Source: Casuarius casuarius (taxonomy: Eukaryota > Chordata > Aves > Casuariiformes > Casuariidae). From it: a stretch of 64,000 nucleotides of DNA. The stretch is taken from assembly GCA_003342895.1 (NCBI GenBank), contig PTFA01000056.1, positions 782,115 through 846,114 on the forward strand, in the 5' to 3' direction. A program made the translations under genes and the position numbers. Under the pieces are notes generated by a model that was not told the origin of the DNA, searched no databases, and saw only the letters and a list, made by a program, of their open reading frames with translations. Positions 35,701 to 48,375 of the stretch are shown here, in pieces; position 1 is the first letter of the stretch, and each line of letters opens with the position of its first letter.

Positions 35701-36459
35701 TCATTTTGAAAAAAATCTCCAGAAATGAGTATTTTCCTATTTCTGAATTCTTTATCACCTATAGTATATGTTTATCGTAGGCTTTTATCCAGCCTCCCTC
35801 TTTAACAGCTTTTGTATGTCATCTGCCCTCATTCCAGAATGCACAGAAATATGGTGTGATCTTTTTATCCATATGACTACTTTTTGTGCTATATGACATG
35901 CTTTTGTCTTGTACAGCACCTAGTAAAATGGGTTCCCAGTGCGCTTTGAGAGTAAGTCTACTTACTACAGCGCAGTAATGAAATATTTAATTTCTTGTTA
36001 ATATAGTTCATTTAGATGCCTGGGAACATAAGAAAGAAGTTTGGTGGGTTTCAGAGTAACATTTTATTCTTTTAGAAAAATATTCTTCTTTGTCACTGAA
36101 GCCAATCCTTTTAAGGAGTTAAAAATGTTATATTTGTGCTTTATTCTTTGTAACGCACAATTTTATTCTACTTACGGAAAATGATCTTTCTGCTTTATTA
36201 AACCCATAAAAACTTGAAAGTTACAAAATCAACCGGAGAATGTGTACATTCAACAATGCCTCTTTCAAAGTAGCAATGAGGGTGGTTACATATTTAGAGT
36301 TCTGATCTGATCATTTATTTAAACTATTACATGATTGAATTTGGTTCTGGTTTGCATTCAGGCAGCTTCTCCAAGTATGTTAGAGATATCATACATTGAA
36401 ATTCCAAAGTGGGTGTAGGGCTCCCTACTTTTGTTCTTCTGCACTGATAGTTTTTAAAA
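29739..36459. other. Non-coding DNA, no gene seen
   Basis: 29,840-30,090 is complex, repeat-free sequence that could be a conserved element. 32,001-32,015 is a 15-base T run. 32,996-33,571 is the longest open frame in the window (191 codons, ATG start), but a second frame is open over the same DNA (33,048-33,512) and the 3' half is CT-rich, so low stop density explains both. At 35,243-35,280 the near-palindrome ATTGGGCCCAT occurs twice in direct order. Confidence 0.5.
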
Positions 36460-36870
36460 TGAAAGCTTTAATCTGTATTATATAGGATCATTAATTTCTG
36501 CATTTTACACTTGAGCAGCAGCATTCTGATTATCTGCTGCAATGAAAAATAAGCAGCCCTGCTCCTGCAGACTTAATTACTTACTGCAGGGCCCATCCCT
36601 TCCTAGTTATGGCACGCAATCTGCAAATGGGGTCAAAAACATTATTAAAAACCAAATTACCCACTGGATGGAGAAAATAAACATGCAACTGTGACCTAGC
36701 AGACCTCACCAACATAGAAGCCAAGCCTAGCTGCACGCATTACACAGCCAAGCAGAATTTGCTAAGGAGCTCTCTTCTCGGTTAGACAACAAAATGAGTG
36801 GCCAGATTTTCCAGTGAGCTCATCACACAAGATAGCCATGTATGCTAACAGACTATAAAGTAAATTATGA
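36460..36870. promoter_or_regulatory. Candidate enhancer, homeodomain/POU-type sites
   Basis: Within 200 bases are CATTAATTT (36,489), TGATTATC (36,527), TTAATTAC (36,573) and an octamer-like TCTGCAAAT (about 36,620). The TTAATTA core is the loop of an inverted repeat: CCTGCAG (36,564-36,570) and CTGCAGG (36,584-36,590). The sequence is complex and free of recognised repeats. Enhancer function is inference from motif density alone. Confidence 0.28.
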
Positions 36871-36884
36871 CTAACTTTTATAAA

Positions 36885-37075
36885 TAGGGGATGTGACTGG
36901 TCTAGAGCACTTTGGAAAATCTGCCCGCCAGTTAAGTACCTAAATATCCTGTGAGGTTTCTAGAAAATCTAGCTTTGGCAGCGAGGACCAGTGTCCCTAA
37001 AATCTTGATGTGTGGCCCTCCTGAAAATTAAGCTCTGTTGGCCCAGTCCTTTTAGGACAGTGATTCACCTTAAAG
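36885..37075. repeat. Possible ancient sauropsid repeat fragments
   Basis: 'actttggaaaatctgcccgccagttaagtacctaaatatcc' resembles the phrase 'ttttgaaaatctggcccttaagtgcctaaatatc' common in worn reptile/bird repeats. 'ggccctcctgaaaattaagctctgttggccc' follows in a similar style. Boundaries are rough. Confidence 0.25.
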
Positions 37076-37960
37076 AAAATTATAAATAGACTTCGAATAG
37101 AAGAAATATATTGCATCTACCATTGTTTAAAATTAACGCTGGGTAAATTTTAGAGCAGGCAGTAGGAAGCATGAAGGATTTGCGAAATTTTAAAAGTTAA
37201 TAAAATACTTCAGTGTTTACAGAAATACCTGAAAATGGAATAGCAAATGCAACTGAGTCCTTTGAAAAAATAATAACCTATTTGTTTAAACACAGTATAC
37301 TACTGGAGAGCATGGCATAATATTTGTAGGATTTCTTTAGTTGAATAGATGAAAAAATGGATCTGAGATAAAATTTTCCATGTCTAAAAGTCTAATAGAT
37401 GGTAATAGAATTGTAAACTATAAATGAAGTGCTGATCTATTTATATTAACAGAGATAACAGTATTTACTTGCAATATTTATAGCAATAGTATGCTGATCT
37501 AATTTATAAGACTATGGGCCAAGGAATATTGTTCTGAAATCACATAAAAGCAATAATAAAAGAAAACAATAAAATATTTAAAGTGCATACAAAGAAAATA
37601 AGTCTATAAAATACACAGTTAACATTAAAAGATCATTCAGTACCATTTCGAATTTGTCTACTTGAATACATTGTATTTAATTAATTGTAAGCACTGAAAA
37701 TTGCTGAAGCTTAAAAATATGATTCAGTACAGCACATAATAGTATAATATTTTTTCAATGAAATAAAAACATTATAAATTATAAATAATAAAACTCCAGG
37801 AAAATGATCAGGTTACAACAAAACAGTAGTAAGTTATCAACATGCAAAAATATGAGAAACAGACAGGGTATAATTATCTAGATACCAAGAGCAATTCCAT
37901 AATAAAGTTTGTGCTATAATTTAAACTTCAAGCAGGATTACAGCTCCCCTATTTTGTATT
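37076..37960. other. Very A+T-rich stretch, no gene seen
   Basis: Dense AATAAA, TATAAA-like and ATAATA words with few G+C bases. There are no open frames of note. The texture is that of unconstrained A+T-rich DNA or a scaffold-attachment-like region; nothing here decides between these. Confidence 0.5.
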
Positions 37961-40900
37961 TGCTGGATTCTGTCTATGAATCCAGGAGAATCAGCTTCAT
38001 GGGACAGGAATGATTTTTTTTATTATTTTAGTGTGCGATTAAAGTTTTCCTATGATCTCGTTCTGTTGAACTGCTGCTCTGCTTTCCTGACAAGTCCATC
38101 AGGATAGATAACCATGATCCAGACTTCTTGCCACTGAATTAATATTTCAGCCACAAGTCACATGGAATTTTACTACTGAACACAGAAAGGCTTGTCCTCT
38201 TTATGCTGGAAGCTCTGGAGCTGTGGGCTTTTTTTTCTTCCTGGTTCTGTGAGTCTGTTCCCAAATTCACTAGCAATGTAAGCAAAACCAGTAAGCCTCA
38301 GAGGGACCTGGATACGACAGGGAAAGGAGGGGAGGGAAAAAGAGTATCTGGGGGAGAATGGCAGTGCTTTGGGAATCCAAGTGGTGGCACAGGGATATTA
38401 GAGAAGGGAAGACATTCCTTAAGATGGATTTTGGAAAAAAATGGGAATTCATTCAAGGCTGGGGAGGACTGGAAGGATTAGCAGGACTAGGGGTGGCGTG
38501 TGGGGTGAGGAAAGTCTTGCTGCATACATAGGAAGGCCTGGCAGCAAATAGCTGGTGGTGTACTTAGGGGCTGAAGAAGAGAAAAGAGGACTGTATGTGA
38601 ACTAAAGCAATGTGAAGACTCCTTGCACAGCTCCCTCTGCTTTTCACACACTCAGGTGGCAGCTGGCTCCCCAAAGGCTTGGCTTGAAATCCCTCAGCTC
38701 CCCTCGCGTCCCTGCTCAGCCGTGTATGCAGAGCTTTGAAGCAGACACAGTGCTAGAGGCTGTATCTCACTAGACAGGGGCGTAGATGTTTGAGAGATCT
38801 TCCAAGCTTTGCCTTGGAGCAGCAAGAAGTTCAAAATCCCCACATCTTACTGCCACACAGCCAGTTGGCAGCAACTGGCTTGTGCTGTTCTCTCTGGCGA
38901 CTGCTGCAGGCCAGCGGGTCTGCAGTTTGTAACATGCCTTGGGCAAGAGGCGTTGTGTAAATGGAGAGCACTGCTACAGGCTCGCTCTGAGCACACTCTT
39001 CTCTGGGACTCGCTGATCCTGTAAGACGATCTGCTAGCTCATTTTCCAGCTGCTGATGCAGAGTCCCAGAAACTTAAGTGGGCCTTTGCAGGAACTAAAT
39101 ACTTGCTTGCAGGAATCTGACAGCAGAACCTGCACCCTAAACTGGGATATTATCTTTATTGAATCTTCTGCCTGGGACTGCCAGTGAGTGCAGTCTCTGG
39201 TCTCTGGTACTGTTGCAGATCCCCTCCTTGAATAGTCCCCAAATCTCCACATTCAGTCTTCAGCACATGAATTCCTGACATCAGAACTAAAATGCAATAG
39301 CCCTGTCAAGTCACTGAATTAGGGATGAGAAGAAATGTTTCAGAAATACTATGTGATCAGTGCAACAACCTGGATAATTGACAGTGCATTCTCTCTTTTT
39401 ATTTGCCTGATGTGATCTGTTGTTGCGGGAACAGCCTTTCAAGGAGGAAGCCTAAGTCCTGCTCTTGCTGTTGTTGCAATCATTACTTGCCTAAATGTTT
39501 TTTAAAAGTCTGTCAGGTTGATGTGTAGATTTGCAGGCCAATACTTGATATTCACTTTCATATTCCTAAGTCCAAGGAAACTGCAGAGCCATGAAATAAA
39601 AGAAATGAATGCAGCTGATCTCCAGTGCCTTGCTACATGCTCCAGGAGGAACATTAAATCAAAACACAGTTTCCTTAACATTTATACAGTGACAATGGAA
39701 TCCCTCCATCTAAAAATATCCCTGGAGCAAAATGCACAGCAGTGGTTGCAAAGCTGTGTCCTGCAATAGCAGTGTGAAATGATCATGTACAGGCACCAAA
39801 TTTTTAACTCTTTGAGGAAAAAATGGAGGGAGAGAAATAATTTATATTATATTCCCCTGTAGGATTCTTTGGTCTTACCTTGACATGGGGGACCAAAACA
39901 AACTTCAACTCCTCTGTACATGCAGTGAAAGCAAATCATTCCTCTCTTTTTTCAAATTCCTGCAACAATGGGAGCCTCTGTGCTTTGCTCCAAGGTCTCT
40001 CCCAAATCCTCTTATTGCCATATCCTGAGATTTTCCCCTACATCTCTAGACCAACTCAGCTCCATTTCCATCCTCCTTGCTATGCCTTCTTTACATACAC
40101 ACCAATTCCTCCCTAAATTCCCCAGCTAGATATTAATGTCTTTGCTGAGAAAAACTGATTTTGATTGGCCAGTTAACGATCATTCACAAAGGAGGTTTAT
40201 TTTTTATCTTACTCTCTCTGTCTGCTGCATAATAAATGTTTCAGTATCTTCGTGTTTTAAATTGTGCATTGGTCCATTTTTGAGGCATATGTAAAATGGT
40301 TCATTTCAATCATTGTCCACCCTGCATGTGAATCACATTTCAGAGGTACATTGTTTTGCAGGTAGATCTAAAATTATGTCTACGAAGCCTCCGTGTTTGT
40401 GATCACACAGAACCAAGACATGTAATTTTTGTCACTAGTCACGTGGATTTTAGCCTTTCTCATGAAACACCAGATCCTGCAGATCTGATAAAATGAGAAT
40501 CTGAGCTTTAGTAAACAAATTTTTAATAAATTTTTTTTAGTCTTTTTGTGGTACAGAAAGCTGGAAATTACACCTTAAAGGCTTAAAACTCAAGCATTTT
40601 ATGAGAAGGACCCCTAAGAACTGTTACATCTGTGTGTGGAGAGAGGGCTCCAATCTTGCCCTGTGTAAAGAAGTGAGTTATGGCTTGCAAATGCTTGGAG
40701 TCAATAAGCTCCTCTCATGTGTGAAATACCATGATGAATGCACAAAAACAAGGAGGAGCTAAGCTACATGGAAATCCTGTCTGTTACATTTAAATTAATG
40801 GTGGGCTTTGCATTTTATTTTACACGGAAATTCTTCCTTTCTCTTTTGGTTTCTCTTAATTCTTCTCATGGTCAGTAGTATATGACCTAATCTGAACTCA

Positions 40901-43900
40901 CAGAAATTGGCTTTTTGCATCACTGTTAAGGCAGTATTTTGTGAATCTTTCAATCCTACGCTCTCCAGACTGAAAACTCTGCAAACAGAATCCAGGCAGA
41001 CATACCATGAAAGAGGAAGTTTGAAGACAACTTGACAAGAAAGATTTTCTGTGTTTCATTAACAGGCAGTGTTGGGCCAATGGGTTTACAGAAAGAAGAG
41101 TATGGGAATTGCTCCTCTCTCTGGCATGTCTGATGCGATTTTCACTGACAAAACAGAAATGGCATCATTTGCACAAATTCCTCACTAAAATAAGATATGT
41201 ATGTAAGCTGGACTCAGCCAGGTTTGGGTTCAAAACCTGTAAAAACAGTGCAACAGGGTCACTGTGTACTGATTCACTTTTAAATTTGCATTGAGTGAGT
41301 TCTCAGCCTCAGCAATGTCTACCACTTTTATTTAAATAATCTTAAGTAGAAATTATTTCCTCTCTGATACATTATTTTTATTATCCTGTGTTGCGATAAA
41401 CAATGAAACATACTTTCAAGACGGGGGGCAGAGGGGCAGAATAGCTGAATGCATCCTGCAGGAAGATTCTGTTTAATGCTGAGCTTATAAGGGAAAGGGT
41501 TAATGATCGATCAGTTGACTGGTGTTTTTAAAGGCTATAGGAACAATTCCAAGGAATTAACAAAAAAATTCTTTGACATTTAGAAGAAAAAATATCCTTT
41601 GGAAAGCTAGAATTGCTTCATTGTAGGAATCTAGCAAAGCTGATCTGATTTCAGGTACTCAGGGTGTATTTGCATTAATGTTTTCTAATAACACAGCCTT
41701 CTTTTTTCTTCAGCTGTAAAATAAAACAAAATCAAAAGAACTTTTAAAATATATTTCTGAACCCTCACGGTGGTCTCAAAATGAAAATAGTATGACCACC
41801 TTGCGTAAAAGATAAATTAGGCCCGTTCTTGCAATTAAGAAAATTTCTGTTACAAACATAATATTTAAAAGAAAAAGCACTGTTAAAAGCAGTGTATATT
41901 TTAAGCTGATATTTTCAGAATATTTTCAAATTTTTCAGGCCATTAGGTAAGTATAATATGTAAAATGAGACGATGAACCTTGAAGAGTGCCAGTCTATCT
42001 ACTCCTGTAGAATGGACCTAATATAAAATGTCAATAGATACAGAATGCAAATGGAAACAAATACTGATAAAGACAAAACCATGCATGTCAACAACAGTGT
42101 TAAAACCAATGTACTTAATTAAAAAAGTGAAGTCAATTAAAGTCAAAACAACAGTGCAGCATGTACAAATGCTGGAATAATCATTAGGCCTTGCTGAATA
42201 ATGGAGGAGTATAGAATTTTTTTTAAGTAAAACAGCAGGGGTGATACATTACACAATCTACAACAATATGACAATTGAATTACTTCAGCCCCATTAGGCA
42301 GGTGCAGAAGAATAATTAACATGAATTTCTTCAATGGCAAGGAAAAGAAATAAACTTTTTTGTCTGGCATAAACTGCTATTTTTTCCTTCCAAAATGATG
42401 AGAAAATACGACAATGAGCAGACTGATTGAAAACAGAGCTTTATGCTTATCGTCTTTGGAAGGCTGGTTAATCATGGGATAAAATATGCGGACAGTGTAT
42501 TTTCTAATAGTCTGAAAATGTTAAAACAGGCCATCATGGCCTCAGTTCAGCTTTGGTCTTCTGCTGAGGTATAAGCTTTGATTGCTCAGATTCAAACTAA
42601 AATATAAAAGGCAATAGGTTTTGAATTTTTAAACTCTTTCTAAGAGTTATTCAGTCAAGCCTCAGGCTCTACTAGTATCTGTTTTTCCATGTCAAATCAA
42701 AATAAATTTGTGACCTCCAACTTCAGTCTCAGCAATGAACTGTTCTCTAAATGCCAAAAAAGAGTGAGCGAACTTCATACTGTCTCATGAAATGCAAGCT
42801 GCTTCTTAAACTAGAATTGCTTCTCAAATGTTTTTCCCTTTGGAGTTCTACTAAAATACTTCTATTTACTTCTTTTGAAAGAGATTGATTTGGAGAGAGA
42901 TAGCCATGCAGTTTACTGAGGGACATTTAATTTTCTTCCTTTAGAATTAAAGAACTGGGTAAACACTAGCACTGATCTTGTTAGAAATATATTAATTACA
43001 GATATGGACAAAAGATCCCAAGTGATCAACTTAGCATATCTTAAGAAGCTGCTGCTCTGCAGCTAGTGAGACTGCAGAGGGATTAATGCTCATTTTGTGA
43101 GCTGAGGTTACATGCTCTGGTAGCTTCATCTAAGCCATTTTACTGTGTATATGCAATGCAATGGAGCTGAGGAGTCCCTGGTCTGTCAAACGATTCACCC
43201 TATCTATGCCATCACCGCACCATCCTCTTTCCCTGTGGCCTTTTGGACAGATGTGGACTACTAGTTAGATATGTTCTTCCATGAGACCACTGCCAAAACA
43301 TGGATAGCACTAAATGTTATCATTCCAGAGAACAGGCAAGGTCCATGGAAGGCTAACATCACTTTTCTGCACAAAACCCTGAAGCAGCCCACAAAGGACA
43401 GAAGCAGCAAACCCAAGCACATGCCCAGCATGTAACCGAGAGGGAGAAGAAGGGACACACCTTATTGACAGCATTTTGTGCTGCACTATAAAATAGTGTA
43501 GTCTATAAGAGCTTTATAATTCACATCTTGCTCAATTGTTTCTGATATTTTGGATCAGTGTGGGCTTCTTAGTGTGTTTTAGCTTCCTTGGCTTCTATCA
43601 CTGCTCCATCTTCAAAACAGAATCCATGCTGACAGAAGTCACTTTCACATGGACTGTTTTTCTAAAAAGTCACTATCCCACAGCCTCTGGCCAAACCATT
43701 CATTTCTAGCCTTTTTCCAGACTGCTAAATGACCCATTTGCCTTCCAGCTAACTGCCATCCCCACTCGCCTCATCAAAATACAGGTGTCTCTTTCTCTTA
43801 AAGAGCAAAGGTATTTCCTCTTCCTTCCACCACAGGTATCCAGATCCTCAAGCTGGTCGTGTGAGGGCTGAGAGAAGCAAACATCCAACTCTGTTACTGA

Positions 43901-45599
43901 AACAGCTGATACGGAATGAAAATGCTCCTTACAAAGAATGTTTTGTTTCACAGAATGAGAAATGCCTTGAGTTCCTAACAACCTTTGCAAAGGAGTGGTA
44001 TACTCCTCAGTATATTCCATGTGGTATAGTCCTCAGAGGAAGACTTTTCAGAATCCATACAGCTTACAGGGTATTTGGCAAATTTCTACCTCCGCATCGT
44101 TAACCTGTGGTGTTTTGAGCCATTACTGCAGCAGTCGGTTTCTTTTGCAGTGCACTGCTTGCGTTTCACAACTCAAGGCAACAGCAGGAGTCTGTTTGGA
44201 CAGAAGCATTATGTAGCTTTGCTCTCTGTTAACAAACCCAGGATTTGTTCTGGGGGTCTCTATGAAGGGAACCTAAAGGGAAAAACATCTACCAGCTCAC
44301 CCAAGAGTATGGAGACATTATGGGAATGGTTGCCGTGGTGACTAGAATTACTACAATAACTACTTTAATATTTCCCAGCTGTTCCATACTGTGCTGCATA
44401 TTCCTGCTCTGCAGCCAGGAATATGGTCTGCCTGGAGAGATCTCTGGGTCAAGAGAATGAAAAGACAGGAGTGGAAGAGAGGCCACCTGTCTTCACAAGA
44501 CAATTAAAAAAAAAAGAAAGTAATAGAGATCTGAAGGAAAAAACAAACAAACAAATGATTGCAGGAGTTGATACAAAAGTAGGCAATTCTGGACAGACAT
44601 ATTTTGTTCAAAAATCTTGATCTGCATCGTAGTTACAGCCTTGTCATGTCATGCAATCGACTGAGAAAGACTGAAAACATCATTACATTATTCCAGGTTC
44701 CTGCTATGAACATCTCCCTTTTTGAAATCCAGCCTAATGGGACTATTGCTCACCCTCATTTTCTTAACTAGAGGCAATGATTTCTATCCCTCAAATCATT
44801 GGCATCTTATAGAAGCATGGTATGTACCGCTGTTTGTTAGCAGATCAGAACAGGGTGGGTATGCCTGCAGTGTGTAGTCCTCAGGTGTTTGACCATTTGG
44901 TTCCATGATGAATACGTTGGTATATTTTGTTGATGATATTTCACAGGAACAGTCTGCCCTGCATTGTGGTCAACTACAGAGTTCGTAGATGGTTAGGTAC
45001 TTCAGAGTGACATGCACAAAAAGTAGCCTGTGAGAAGAGTTTGGCTAAGCAAATGTCTGAAATCCTGCGTCTTTGAGAATTGACACACCTGCCTCAGCAC
45101 TCTGGAGAGACTTTCAGCTGAACAAAGACACTTTTTTTTTTTCAAAGCCACTTCTGAAAGCAGAAGTGGCAGGCAGGGTGTTTTGATTTGGGGTTCTTCC
45201 CCACTCCCCAACATCTATCAAATATTCCTGGGTAGATAAAAAGAAGCATTAGCCAGTGCTCCTCTTTGTTTCCAATTCTCTTTGTTTCCAATGTACATAA
45301 AAGAACTGAGGATTTATGGGAGCAGAGTAGAGGCCCATAACACTATAGCCTAAGGAGACGAAGCTGATGAAGGAGAAGACCAAGTTAATGCATTTTGTCT
45401 TATGACTGATTTCACATAGAATATATGAATTGTCTTTGGGTAAGGCCCTCCCTACTTCATAGACTCCCTCCTCTGAGGTGGCTGCCTTGATCACTAGATT
45501 AGAAAGTAATACTTACTGGCTTACTTTCCAGCTTTATTTATGGCTTTCTAAGGATAAAAATTATGAAAGTCTCTCTCCCATGATCCTGTTGTGAGGGTA
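37961..45599. other. Non-coding DNA, no gene seen
   Basis: 38,200-39,250 is somewhat richer in G+C, with G-rich patches (38,320-38,375) whose runs are too spread for a canonical quadruplex. Short frames at 43,706-44,341 lie on both strands in conflicting frames. 45,262-45,292 is a 16-base-period duplication of CTCTTTGTTTCCAAT. No repeat family or splice-bounded exon was recognised. Confidence 0.5.
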
Positions 45600-45660
45600 C
45601 AGCTTCTGGGGTGGATGGGTTTGATTCCCGTTTAATAAAGAAGGCAATCGAATCGTGGAT
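45600..45660 (+). other. tRNA T-arm-like (B-box) remnant
   Basis: ATGGGTTTGATTCCCGT at about 45,615-45,631 can fold as a T-arm: five base pairs closing the loop TTTGATT. It differs from a Pol III B box (GGTTCGANTCC) at one position. No convincing A box, anticodon arm or acceptor stem lies upstream, so it is not a tRNA gene. It may be a worn tRNA-derived SINE head, a retroviral primer-site-like remnant, or chance. Confidence 0.2.
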
Positions 45661-46364
45661 ACATATCTCATTTCCAGCCTTTGCTAGATGAACCCTCTGA
45701 GATTAGTTTGATTATTGTTATGAGGGAGAATCAGCACCTGGGTGGGAGATAATACTTATCTGTGGTCCTATTCCGTTGGTTTCTTTTCACTGAGAGATTG
45801 GGAACTCTCTGTCTGGAGCTGTATGCATATTGGAGGCTCCATGTAAAATTAAACGGGTACGCGCTAAGCCTACGCCTGGGTTAATGTTCCCTGTCCCAGA
45901 TTTTTGGATACAACTGCTGTTTACCAGACAACGTAGGACTGACACATACAGCTTGCATTTGTCTCATCAAAAATAAATTCTACCTTGTAGTAAATGTGTG
46001 AACACATAGCCATGGCAGATATTTTTTGTCTTCATCATATGAGTGATCACATGGTGCTATTTGTCATGATAAACTAGGCATCATACTTAGGAGAGGAACT
46101 ACATTCATGTTATCTGCCAACACCATGTCCTTCCTTCCCCCATTTTCACCCCCAATTTATTTGGAGAATAATAAAAAGGCTTTTTAAAACTGGTACAGAA
46201 TGAATAATCTTCTGAATATTTATTCCCATTAAAAGTAGATGCTTCTTCCTTTCTATGAATATTTTTAAATTAAAATGCTTTTAGCTGTTTTGCTTATAAA
46301 AAAAGGTTGCAAACATCACTGAAGGAATTGGCAGCTTTTATTCACAAGAGAGTTTTCTTTGGTA

Positions 46365-46380
46365 GGGTGGGAGGGAAGGG
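46365..46380 (+). other. G-quadruplex motif, short loops
   Basis: GGG-T-GGG-A-GGG-AA-GGG: four G3 runs with loops of 1, 1 and 2 bases, in otherwise A+T-rich DNA. Confidence 0.6.
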
Positions 46381-47124
46381 TTTGGTGAATCCTTTTTCTT
46401 GCCTACCCCCAGCATTTATCACTGCCTATAAAGAGGTTGGAGGAGGCCTGAAGGTAGTAGGAATGCTTGTCTGTATATGAGCATATTAGAAATGCTAAAT
46501 CAGTGTGACTAATGGGTAAGACAGAAAGCAAAGCCCGTGATCTAAGATGAATAGAAGCATTAGAGGAAAAACAGGAATGCAAATCTAACATTGTTAGAAA
46601 CACAGACCTTATGTCTGCTTCAGAGCTTTGTTTCAACAGCTCTTATAGCTCATGGGCTTCTTCACTGTGCAGAAGACATTGCAAAATCTGCAAAAACTGG
46701 GAGAGGTATAGTCTGTAGAAGCTGATGTTTGTATTCAAAGTTGCTTGATGGAAGCTGCTAAGCAATACTGAGGATGTTGGCAGGAATCCCAGAGTTCGGA
46801 GAGAATTTCAACATGCTGACTCAGACATGAATTTTAGCTCACTTGAGTCCTATACCTGATCCTATTGAGGTTATGAAGATTTTGAAGCAAGATTGATTTC
46901 AAGGTGAACTTCTGAAAAGCTTAACAACACCTGCAGAAGACAGAAAAAGGAAAGACAATGGATGTGAACTCACTGTATATAGCTCACTGTGATATAGCCT
47001 ACTACTCTGAGGAAAAATTAAAGATATTCAGCTGAGCAAGTGACATCAAATGACATCATGTGGGAACAAGAACAACAAAATTCTCCTTCTCCCAAACTAA
47101 CAAAACAAATTAACAGGTGCTGAG

Positions 47125-47185
47125 TCAGCCACTCATATCTAAATCATATCTATCTATCTATCATATCAGCCACTCATATCTAAAT
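47125..47185. repeat. 41-bp tandem duplication with (TCTA)n
   Basis: The 20-mer TCAGCCACTCATATCTAAAT starts at 47,125 and again at 47,166, with a short TCTA tetranucleotide run between. It is a partial second copy of a 41-base period. Confidence 0.9.
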
Positions 47186-48269
47186 ATGATCTAAGTATAC
47201 TAGTGCTAGAGACACCTTAATTACAAAGGAGTACTGAGATCCTTGAAAGGCTTGCTATTACCTGGACTGTTTCTCTTCTTTACTTGCTACCTTTAGCAAG
47301 GCAAACTTCTACACTTGCACTTCAGTATTAATGGTAAATCTCTTGACAAACTTAAATATACTTCAGGGTAAAATTCAAAGTTACTGATGGGAAATCATTT
47401 CTCCTAACGGCTCTAGTGAAAATGTAAACTGTGGATTCCAAAGGAGTTGCAGAAGCAAGATGTCTGAAACAGGAGGCCATGCAAGAGCCTACCCCAGCTC
47501 CTGTGAGAGCAATTTAACCAAGCTGCAGGGCAATAACAAGAAGAGGCTCTACCTTAACTAATGCTTATTCCTGTGATTCCTATGAGAAAATTGCAGAAAT
47601 AGTCTCATAATCTTTCTTTTTCTATTTTATTTCCATGTCTCTTCAGTGTGATAGGGCAACACAGAAATGTCAAGACAAGTTCTGAAGAGCTTCTTGCTGG
47701 CTATATTTTTATTATCCAGTAATGCTTTGAAACACTTTAACATTTTATATGGGAAAAGCCGTTTCGTTCCTTCTTCCAAAATCTTTGAAAACTCATCAAC
47801 AACAGCATCTACTTTTCAGACTCCAGTTAGTACTATTTTGTGTATAAAGCTAATAAAAGAGTTCAGAACAATCCAATTTATAAAATAAGACTCCGTCCTC
47901 TATGGCTTATCAAATGCAGCATGATTTTCTCAAATTTCTTGTTGATTTGGAAGTTTTGGAAAAAAAAACCCTACAGAGAGTTCTTAGCCTTTCAATCATT
48001 TCTCAGCAATCTCTTGCAAGTACTCAGTGTTTCAAAGTCAAGCTTTTGATTGGACATAAACCAAGAAGATTGCTGAGTCTGATTAGAAACTCTTCTCAGT
48101 GCTAATACTTGGAATTACAAATTTGAAATGTTTGTGGCTGTATAGAAGCTCAGCTTTTTATTAAAAAATAATAATTTCTTGTCCTTTTCTGCTATTTAAA
48201 AAACTCAAAGGGAGTTGGAGAAGCTTAAAAAGCAGTTGATTATGGACATCCAGTGACAAAATAATTTTG

Positions 48270-48375
48270 CTATACTGGGCAAGATTTTAAGGAGCACAAG
48301 TAGTCTTTTCCTCCATTGAGATCAATGGCAAAATTCTGTTTAGTGTCAGTGGGAACAGGGTTTTAAACGCTGCCA
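48270..48375. repeat. Ancient sauropsid interspersed repeat fragment
   Basis: 'tccattgagatcaatggcaaaattctgtttagtgtcagtgggaacagggttt' follows the familiar 'tccattgacttcaatggcaaaactcccattgacttcagtgggagcaggattt' over more than 50 bases. The likeness is strong but I cannot name the family. Confidence 0.5.

Larger units (their letters stand above)
45661..48269. other. Non-coding DNA, no gene seen
   Basis: A cluster of CpGs at 45,855-45,882 (gggtacgcgctaagcctacgcc) stands out in CpG-poor DNA. The rest is ordinary. No frame over 80 codons is convincing. Confidence 0.5.

Noticed and set aside
43706..44341. Overlapping frames of 65-104 codons on both strands
   Set aside because: Frames conflict with each other, and no splice borders or recognisable residues were found.
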